Shown here piece by piece: positions 56,743-64,000 of a stretch of 64,000 nt of DNA. Position numbers and translations under genes: made by a program. Location of the stretch: contig CM057154.1 in assembly GCA_029962745.1 (NCBI GenBank), positions 1,960,422 to 2,024,421 on the forward strand, written 5' to 3'. The DNA is from Echinometra lucunter (Eukaryota; Echinodermata; Echinoidea; Camarodonta; Echinometridae). A model generated the notes under the pieces. That model was not told where the DNA came from, searched no databases, and was given only the letters and a program-made list of their open reading frames with translations. Each line of letters starts with the position of its first letter. The first letter of the stretch is position 1.

Positions 56743-56925
56743 CTCCACACACACCCACCTACCCACCCACACACACACATACACCTACACACCCTCACAC
56801 ACGCGCACACACACCCATACAAACATTATACTGATCATTTTCACCAAACGCTGATGTATTTTACAAACACGTGCATGAGCACATCCACACGCACACACAT
56901 ACGCACACACCTACGCACACACGTA
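56743..56925. repeat. CA-rich simple sequence
   Basis: Interrupted (CA)n and CACCCA motifs, adjacent to the tRNA-like segment. Confidence 0.85.
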
Positions 56926-58224
56926 TATATAAAATTACACCAAATTATACAGTGTATAATTGAATATGCAAAGATAATTTTGCTTTCATCATGTTTGCAA
57001 CATTTGAAAACACAAAGTAAAATATTTCCCCCCCCCTGAAATTCCACATTTTCATACGAATTAGTATAAAGTCTACCATGTTGTCACACCTTATCATTTT
57101 CGATGTGATATAACGTGTTGCATTAGCAATCCTAGTCTTCTTTTACAATAATCGTATTGCAAAAAGTGCAAGAAAGGTGCATTTTGAAAAGCTAATGAAA
57201 GTTCCAAGCTGGTATTTTACAGACACCATGAGAAGTCTCCCAAAAGTCATGATAAATGGGAGAGTGCATTTATATAAAACGAGACAGTCAGATAGGGATA
57301 GGGATATTAAGACTTTAAATCAGTAAAATATAGCCATGTATGTTACACTCTTTACAGTTCGACTTGAAGCATTATTTTATTTACAAAACAAGAGGCATGT
57401 GTTCTCTGTAATAATTTTTTTCTCCACAAATGTTCGTTTACTTTTATTCGCAAATATTTTATTAATCCTAAGAATCTGTCTTGTCACCAAGGTCACTGGC
57501 ACTGGAACAGGGTATTTATCGCTTCACAATCATTTTGTTTTCTCCTGTATGTAATGCCTTCATTGGAGGTCATTCAATAATCGAACTGCTTTTCAAAAAT
57601 TATCTTAGCAGTGGAAGCAACTTTCTTAATGTTTTGGTTTGTCCATTTTTTTTCTTTAAGGGATTATGAAAAGTATATATATGGCTGTATATTTTCTCAC
57701 TATAAAATGGGGTTAGATAAATAAGATCTTATTATTTCGTAAGGTCTGTATCAAAATTTGTTTTCAAATCATACGCGTCTCTTTTCCATGCCTATGGTGA
57801 TAATTTTTTGTTAAAGAGCATTATGCTTTATAAACAGAAACCGCTGTGGCCCAAATAAATAAGTTGACGGATTTGTCTAAGGAGCTGATTGTTGCCTTTA
57901 TATTGTAGGTATGCCCATCGCCTTGGTTAAAACATACATACGATTATCAATTCTGCCATAAGAGTCCCATTCTATTTGGATAGAGATGATTATTTCGTTG
58001 TGTTTTTGATGGAGAAAACAGGTACATATAGGTTCTTTATTGTTATGACCACCCGGCCCAAATAGCATCTATTATTTGCGTCACATCCTTTTCTCTTGAC
58101 CCGGTTACTCTGTAAATTCCATCAATATTTGTATCGATCTTGAGCCGATTCCATGATACCAGGTACACATCTTCACCCCTACACAACTCACTTGGTCGTC
58201 ATCCTGAGCATTGACCCCACTGCT

Positions 58225-58360
58225 TTGGACCAATCAGAGAGCCAGGTTTACCCCTTGCCATTGTCATGGGGTAGCAACTGGGTGCGGTTTGCTGGTAACT
58301 GGGGGTATACAGGGTTGGTCCTTATAAGCATGCTATGTTGGGAGACGCCGGTATCAGTCA
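58225..58360 (+). promoter_or_regulatory. Probable core promoter of the GPI-protein gene
   Basis: CCAAT box at 58230-58234, TATAAG at 58323-58328, and an invertebrate Inr TCAGT at 58354-58358 (A at 58356, 33 bases from the start of TATAAG). A consensus splice donor follows at 58533. The spacing is right for a TATA/Inr promoter. An open frame (58153-58440) covers it but looks accidental. Confidence 0.5.
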
Positions 58361-58532
58361 CCAAGAAGCACTCGATCCTGATACATCACAAGTCAATTAT
58401 CTCTGGATATTATCAGATAATTGGAGCAAAACACTGGTAGAATCCTGAAAAGTTACCTGGATCTTTACCAAACAAGTTTTTTCTTCTCCTCCTCTATAAG
58501 GATAACTGCAGCATTTTCTAAATTTCATTAAG
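58356..58532 (+). other. Probable 5' UTR exon of the GPI-protein gene
   Basis: From the Inr to the donor TTAAG/gtaagc at 58533. The next acceptor is tttcttcag at 59281, 22 bases before the ATG. Inferred from signals only. Confidence 0.45.
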
Positions 58533-59303
58533 GTAAGCATGATTTATCTTTATTTAACATATTTTCCCATCCTTCGATGGTCTTGTAATTTCTTTGCTAC
58601 TTTCTCAGTTTCTCAAGTTTGTGAACCTTTGGTTGGAAAGAATTTTGAAAAGTGTTTTTAAGCAATTATTGCTTTTCCATCTAATTTGAAAAATGTTCAG
58701 AATATGGTGCATAACATATGTATTTTCGAGACTCGATGTATTCACATCAGAGACAGATCTCTCATGTATCCTTATTGAGAAATCTACATCTATTTGAATT
58801 TGAGAATCAAGAAAAAGTATTTATTACTTTCTTATCTGACCCTTTTGTGGTATAATCTGTTTGAAATATTTTTTGGAATTCATTTTTTCTTTCCTGACAA
58901 AGTTTTCGGTAACAGGACGGCCAGCGTGGTCGCACTGTCACCATGGCAACATCGTAAATAGGGCGCGCAGGATGAAGGGGTGATCGATAGTTTCTTTTAT
59001 TTAGACCGCCACGGACATTGTTGGTTCCTTCCCCTGCCACCTTGGTGTTTGCATGTTGGCCTGACTACAACTTAATATTTTTTTAAAGAGAACTTTCTCT
59101 ATTTGCTTTCTTCATCAAAGCATTTCATCGTCATCCCTGTTTTAATATATGACTATGTATGTCTAAGTTAAAGTATTTATCTCATTTTTTTTTGTTTTTG
59201 TTTTACAAATGTGTAAATAATCACAGCAGTAGTATGAAATATGAATGAATGTTTGTTTCTATTTCACAATCTTTTCTTCAGATTACCAACTCTCCTCAGA
59301 GCA

Positions 59304-59781
59304 ATGGCTTTCACTCGTTTCATCATCCTGGTAGCTCTCATCGCTGCATCTTACGCACAGTTCCTCGATGTTGACAGTTTCAGCATCGACAGTCCTTCAG
59401 TGATCTACGATGGCGCTGTCTTCACTGTGCAGTTCGACCTCACATTCACACCAAGTGATGGAGCTGCTTCCATCATCGAGGGTTCTCACGCTTCTACCCG
59501 CTTCATGCCTGTCTTCACTCTCTCCGAGGATGGTTCCACGCTCGACCTTGATGCCTATGCTACAGTCGAGCTGACATCGAGTCAGCAGACGACCAATCTC
59601 ACTGATGATGACTCCGTGACATGGAACAACCTCCAAGCTTCTCTCAACCTCACTGATATCGAGTGCGGTAATGGAACAGTCTTCCAGTATGCCTGTGTAT
59701 CTCTCATGCCATACACTGGAGTCACCTGGTCTGGAGTTGATACTTCCAACAGCTCCATGTGTACTACCTTCGTTTGTAAAG
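59304..59781 (+). CDS. GPI-protein exon with signal peptide and domain 1
   Basis: 159 codons plus one base, donor gtaaat after TGTAAAG. The frame runs on 20 codons into the intron before a stop, which would yield a secreted form if the intron were retained. Confidence 0.82.
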
Positions 59782-60528
59782 GTAAATATCTATATGATTA
59801 TTTCCCATCATACTTGGTTAAGTATTATCCATTTCAGGAATAAAGTTTACAGCTTGTTAAGCTTTTAAATTCTAACGCAATATTGAAATTATATTATTTT
59901 CAGGAACCAACTGAATTTCTAGCAGTATTTTTGGAGTATGTTTAAACAAAGGTATGATTATTTGTTTTATAGTCGTAAACGTCTGCTGTTTTTTCGACAA
60001 TCCACTAATGATTTTTTACTTTGTTTCATTCTCGTAACAGCTGTTGCTGACGCCGCAGTGAGTGCCCTGACCATCACCAACCCTGACGATAGCGTCATCC
60101 GTATCGGTGGAGGTCAAGCTGTCGATTTCGACATCACTCTCTCAAACCCTTCCTCAAGTGATAACGTCGTCGGTAGCAACAACTGGCTCGTCAAGTTCTA
60201 CCTGTCCAGCGCAGAAACCGGTGGCACCGAAGTCGCTGCTGAGACCATCTCTCTGTCCTCTGCTCAACAGACGACCGATCTCAGTGCTGGATCCACCGCT
60301 ACCTTTTCCGACCTCGCCGTCACTCTCACCCTCAACGATGTCACTTGCGATGACTTTTCATACGCCTGCAGCAGCGTTGAGCCTTCATCGTCAGCTTACT
60401 GGACCCGCCCTGCTTCTCCTAGTGATAACTACGTTTGCGTGTCAGTTACATGTGGAGCTGCAGCTATCAAGACAAGTCTACTCGTTATGCTTCTTACCGT
60501 CCTTGTCAGTCTTTTCTTCAACCATTAA
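59304..60528 (+). CDS. Secreted GPI-anchored-type protein with two four-Cys domains
   Basis: Two coding exons (59304-59781, 60041-60528; phase-1 intron), 321 residues. Start is MAFTRFIILV after the acceptor at 59281; the upstream ATG at 59241 lies in intron sequence. A signal peptide (about residues 1-19, ending SYA-Q) and a C-terminal hydrophobic tail (TSLLVMLLTVLVSLFF) without a cytoplasmic end suggest a GPI anchor. Exons 1 and 2 each encode one copy of the same domain, sharing SSQQTTNL / SAQQTTDL, AxLNLTDIxC / VTLTLNDVTC, YACVSL / YACSSV and a final C-x4-C (CTTFVC, CVSVTC), four Cys each. Four N-glycosylation sequons lie in domain 1. Thr/Ser-rich beta-like composition. I do not recognise the family; a cell-surface role is inference. 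Confidence 0.8.
59782..60040. other. Intron of the GPI-protein gene
   Basis: 259 AT-rich bases; nothing else seen. Confidence 0.75.
60041..60528 (+). CDS. GPI-protein exon with domain 2 and C-terminal anchor signal
   Basis: Acceptor ttctcgtaacag. Encodes AVADAAVSALTITNPDDS, domain 2 and the hydrophobic end, TAA at 60526-60528. Codon third positions are markedly C-rich (GTC, CTC, ATC), unlike the AT-rich surroundings, consistent with high expression. Confidence 0.83.
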
Positions 60529-61590
60529 TTGCACATCGTAGCATCATAGAACTATAGACTTACACAAAAACTCTAAAAAAAAAAGAATATGAAAGAAAAT
60601 CTCGCGAACAGGCTATAGCCTTGAAAGCGGACATAATTGTCGAATGTGAAGCAGCTCTAATGTTGTACTTTGGTGACAATAAGATTGCCAATAGCAAGTC
60701 TACATAGATAAGAATTAGTATTTATGATGATAACGTTGCCTGCCGAGTACGAATCTGTATAGCTATCCACTTGAAAAAGACAGTATAACTATTCATTATC
60801 TAGATTTATGTTTAGTTAATTATAAATACTTAACTAATGGCAATAGTGTTGTCAGAATGTTACATTCACTTGAATTGAATAGCTTTTCTGAGTCAATTAT
60901 CCTGACCAATTATTGAAAATTTGATGTAACATTTCGAAAAAAGATTTGTACTAATAAGAAGAAAATAGGAATATCAAATCATGTTATGTGTGTCTTTGAT
61001 ATAGACATCGCTGTATATCATTTGATTTTATAGTCTATTTGGTATATGATCTTTGGAAGTATATATATTTTGAATTTTATTTCACGTTTCATCAGGCTAT
61101 CCCCTGCGATGCAAGATATTCGGCGCGCCTCTTGTGTATTAACATCTTTCACAATGTAATAGAATTATCGATGTTCGCGAGTGATATTCTGATGGAAATA
61201 GTCATTTCATTCGAGGCTGCCATACTTACTTTACACTTCCTAAATGATATCAAACTAAGACTATACTGTGCTTTTGCATAAATGAAATCATAAACGTGTC
61301 GCTACTTGCCTGAAGTTGTAGCATTTTGTCATCCAAACACCTTGATGTATGATATATTACGATGTAAATTGTACCATTCTTTTCCTCTTTTTTTTTCGTA
61401 GCGCTACGTGTATTCTTAATGTAACTCTTCTTGATCTATCGTTGTAAATTACCTCAAAATGTTTAAATATTTTGTAAATGAAAAATTTGTGGTGCGCACC
61501 CTAATCTATTTTGCTATCCCAATGTCGCAATATTTATTTATGCATGAAAAGTATGCTTAGTAAATAAAGTGGCCACTTTGTTTCTTTGAA
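60529..61590 (+). other. Probable 3' UTR of the GPI-protein gene
   Basis: AT-rich, repeat-free sequence from the stop to just past the AATAAA at 61563. An 80-codon frame at 61039-61281 in it is taken as accidental. Confidence 0.5.
61563..61568 (+). terminator. Candidate polyadenylation signal of the GPI-protein gene
   Basis: AATAAA followed within 20 bases by a T/G-rich element (TTTGTTTCTTTG), a good arrangement for cleavage. Confidence 0.55.
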
Positions 61591-61872
61591 CTTTAAACTT
61601 TTGGTATCTTGAAGTTTTTATTAATCAAAGCCATGAGACATGTAAGAGATGTCGTGACGAGTGACTTGAAGTGTATTTAGAGGCACTTTTACTTGATGTA
61701 ATGAGTGAACTTGTGCATTGATAGCATTTCATCCATATGTTTTTTTTTTAAAGTACCAAGGATGCCATAGTATGACCACGTGAAGTTGATATGGTAATTT
61801 GACGGTATATATCATTGAATTACCCCTGGCAATGAGATACTTTTTTTTTTTTTACAAGGGATATGATAATAT

Positions 61873-61874
61873 AA

Positions 61875-61908
<34 letters not shown>

Positions 61909-61911
61909 GGT
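61873..61911. repeat. GAT then GGT microsatellite
   Basis: (GAT)n passing into (GGT)n without interruption. Confidence 0.93.
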
Positions 61912-62599
61912 AGTGATGGTTCTGTTGATATGGTGTATTCAATGGTGAAAGTGACTTTGATGATGATTGTAATACTCTAATCAATATTGTGATCATGAGA
62001 ATGATTTTCAGGCAGGGTAAGAAGATTAGAAAGTGGGCATATTATATAATTGCAGATTTCAAGCTTTTGATATTACCGCTCTCAATAAGAATGAACTTGA
62101 AATGAAGAACAAAGAATTAAGAAATAAACACAGCAAAATAGAATTTGCTGTACTTCGTTGATTCTTTATGGCTTTATTTCTTGCTTTGAGTTTAGCACTG
62201 CAAGTTTTTTGTCGGCATAGAAACCAACAATGCATCCCTCCCTAGAGCAGACGACCGAGTGTTTATATCGATCCGATTTGTTGTCGTCTTGGACCGTCTA
62301 TCGATCTCTCGGTTGGGCGGGGAATTGTTCTTTCTCTACTTCTTTCGTGCTTTGTCTGTTCAGTTCTGATTCTACTCCTCTTTTGCAAATAGATGATTTA
62401 TTCAACGCTTTTCCCCTTAATGTTCGTACCTATTCCCCAACTTCATTCGTAATATCATACACGTACCCTTGTCAAAGGAAGTCCTATGATTTTATATTCT
62501 CTTTTAAAAAGATATTGGTCGATGACACCTCTGAAAATTCGTATTCTTCTCCGGGGGAGGTGGGAAGGGAGGGTACTCAGATTAAATTTTGGTTCGGAC

Positions 62600-62890
62600 G
62601 GGAGTGTGCCGCCTAAGCCTCCATATACCCATTTTTAAGGGTCATTTTGGCAGAAATTAAGGGTACCCATTATTGGGAATTTTGCATCCCAGGTGTGTAC
62701 TTTAGCGACAATGTCATGAATGTGGGCAAGAATATCATTCTGAACAAAATAGTTACCCATGTTTGAAAAAGTGGGGGCATGTTTAGGGATTTTCCGGCAG
62801 AAAACACACCCCATGTTTAAGGATTTCTTACAAAAAAAGCGACCCATTACAGCGGCACAACCCCATATACCATATTAGGAGAATATTCTC
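62600..62890. repeat. Interspersed repeat with GTGCCGC / GCGGCAC ends
   Basis: CCATATACCCATTTTTAAGG near the left and CCCATTACAGCGGCACAACC near the right, with several short CCCATGTTTAAGGATTT / ACCCATGTTTGAA-like units between. Confidence 0.6.
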
Positions 62891-63559
62891 CCCCCTCCCC
62901 GGATTCTTCTTTTTTTCTAAACCACTATCTCCCTTTCATTACTGTAATTTCTCTGATTTCGTCAAATTAATGATTATTATTTTTTTTTTTTTTGGGGGGG
63001 GGGGCATAGCCCATTTAAATCCACTTTGGTTTCCTTATTGATTTCTCTTATAAAATGCAGTTAATTTTCGGAGCATATAGAAGTTAGGAAATGAGGTATC
63101 TTGCCAGAATACCTTTCTGCAGCTTGTAAACTTTACAAGTGAGCGAAGCGAGGAAGAAAACGTGGCACTTTCCAACAATGATATTACAATAATATTTTCT
63201 GATAAATATAGGCTATGCAAGAAAATTCCCCCCCCCCCATAGAAAAATGAAACATAAATAACTAGATCACTTGGTGCCTGAAATATTAAGAGAAGTTGTT
63301 GAACTGGTGACCGTAATCTGTTATGTCTGCAGACAGGGAGACATTCATGTTTTCTTTTTCTCAAACTGCAGTGCCCGGGGTGGGGTGGGGGGTGGGGGTT
63401 GAGGGTGGTCAAAAAGGCTGCAGTGCCTCATGTACTGAAAATAACAGTCACCTTTTGCTGACCTTTAAGTTTTTTTATACTGCCCTACGTAGTGTAAATA
63501 AAGGTACCCCCTAAATATCTCTATTCCTAGCCCCTTCGTGGAAGAAGGAAGGTAGAAGA

Positions 63560-63562
<3 letters not shown>

Positions 63563-63599
<37 letters not shown>

Positions 63600-63720
63600 G
63601 GGGGGGAGGATTAGAGTTGGACAAGAAAGAGATAAAGAGTAGCAAAATAAGAAAAGAATTAGAGAGGGGGAGGGGGAGGGAGAGGGGAAGGGGGAAGGGG
63701 AATGGAGGAACACGGGAAAG
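63563..63720. repeat. GA microsatellite and purine-only tract
   Basis: (GA)n for about 33 bases, then roughly 120 bases nearly free of pyrimidines. Confidence 0.9.
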
Positions 63721-64000
63721 AAGTTGACCCCCCCCCGCCTTCCTGCCTCCCATAGTCGATGGTCCCAATTGCCCCTTTGAAATAAAACTTGTGCCCTTAA
63801 ATTTAATAGGACCCACGCTACACCTCCCCCTCCACGCTATATACCTCCAAACCTACATACCCAGACATTGTTGCAACTTATATTTCTATGCAAAAATTAG
63901 CACCACAGATGGCCGTATATATGTACATAGTTACATAGTCACACGTCTATCCACTTTCAGAACTCGAACTGGTGGATATCGCGACTCCTCATTTGAATCA

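Larger units (their letters stand above)
61569..64000. other. 3' intergenic region
   Basis: No gene recognised. Contains a GAT/GGT microsatellite (61873-61911), an interspersed repeat (62600-62890), T/G and C homopolymers (62980-63004, 63229-63238) and a GA/purine tract (63563-63720). The 128-codon frame at 62230-62616 has no recognisable features and runs into the repeat. Confidence 0.6.

Noticed and set aside
58153..58440. 95-codon open frame
   Set aside because: Overlaps the CCAAT/TATA/Inr promoter of the next gene and shows no protein-like pattern.
61039..61281. 80-codon frame downstream of the GPI-protein gene
   Set aside because: Lies in the presumed 3' UTR before the AATAAA at 61563; composition is AT-driven and no homology is recognised.
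62230..62616. 128-codon open frame
   Set aside because: No recognisable domain, no good splice context, and the end runs into an interspersed repeat. Composition is like intergenic DNA.

Overview
The window is eukaryotic: AT-rich, intron-dense and rich in repeats. It most likely comes from an echinoderm, probably a sea urchin. The reasons are the protein divergence of clear animal orthologues, many small hairpin transposons, abundant alternating ACATGTACATGT palindromes, and marine-invertebrate-type repeats. One 500-base run of N (27822-28321) is an assembly gap. There is no operon, CRISPR array or prokaryotic feature.

Five protein-coding genes can be supported by reading exons, splice sites and codon phases. 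(1) Minus strand, 27347 down to 409: ten exons of a large Lys/Glu/Pro-rich protein, open at both ends. It carries four Pro-x-Trp motifs, long poly-Glu tracts and an Arg-rich segment resembling capping-protein-interaction motifs. One exon has a 1-base frameshift. (2) Plus strand, 30184-33624: MED19, a Mediator head subunit, lacking its first exon (probably in the gap). (3) Minus strand, 47575-42532: PGAM5, a mitochondrial phosphatase, complete in five exons. (4) Plus strand, 47910-50273: HGH1, an eEF2-folding adaptor, complete in three exons and sharing a 334-base divergent promoter with PGAM5. (5) Plus strand, 59304-60528: a secreted, probably GPI-anchored protein made of two copies of an unrecognised four-cysteine domain, one per exon, behind a TATA/Inr-type promoter.

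The rest is introns and intergenic DNA filled with short non-autonomous elements: TTAA-flanked hairpin elements of several families, an 8-base-TSD (hAT-like) insertion, TAA/TTA-flanked elements, a tandem-repeat element bearing five AGGTCA-type direct repeats, tRNA-derived and SINE-like sequence, and many microsatellites. Two insertions can be proven inside the window because an unoccupied paralogous copy is also present (39304-39719 against the element at 6824; 25342-26114 against the element at 43229). Two other elements sit exactly at the junction of a tandem duplication of their flanks.

I found no clearly new multi-gene system. The most unusual items are the duplicated 21-base candidate cassette exon in PGAM5, the 60-base tandem array grown out of the HGH1 stop-codon region, the unrecognised Pro-x-Trp gene, the two-domain GPI protein, and the nested and duplication-flanked MITEs.
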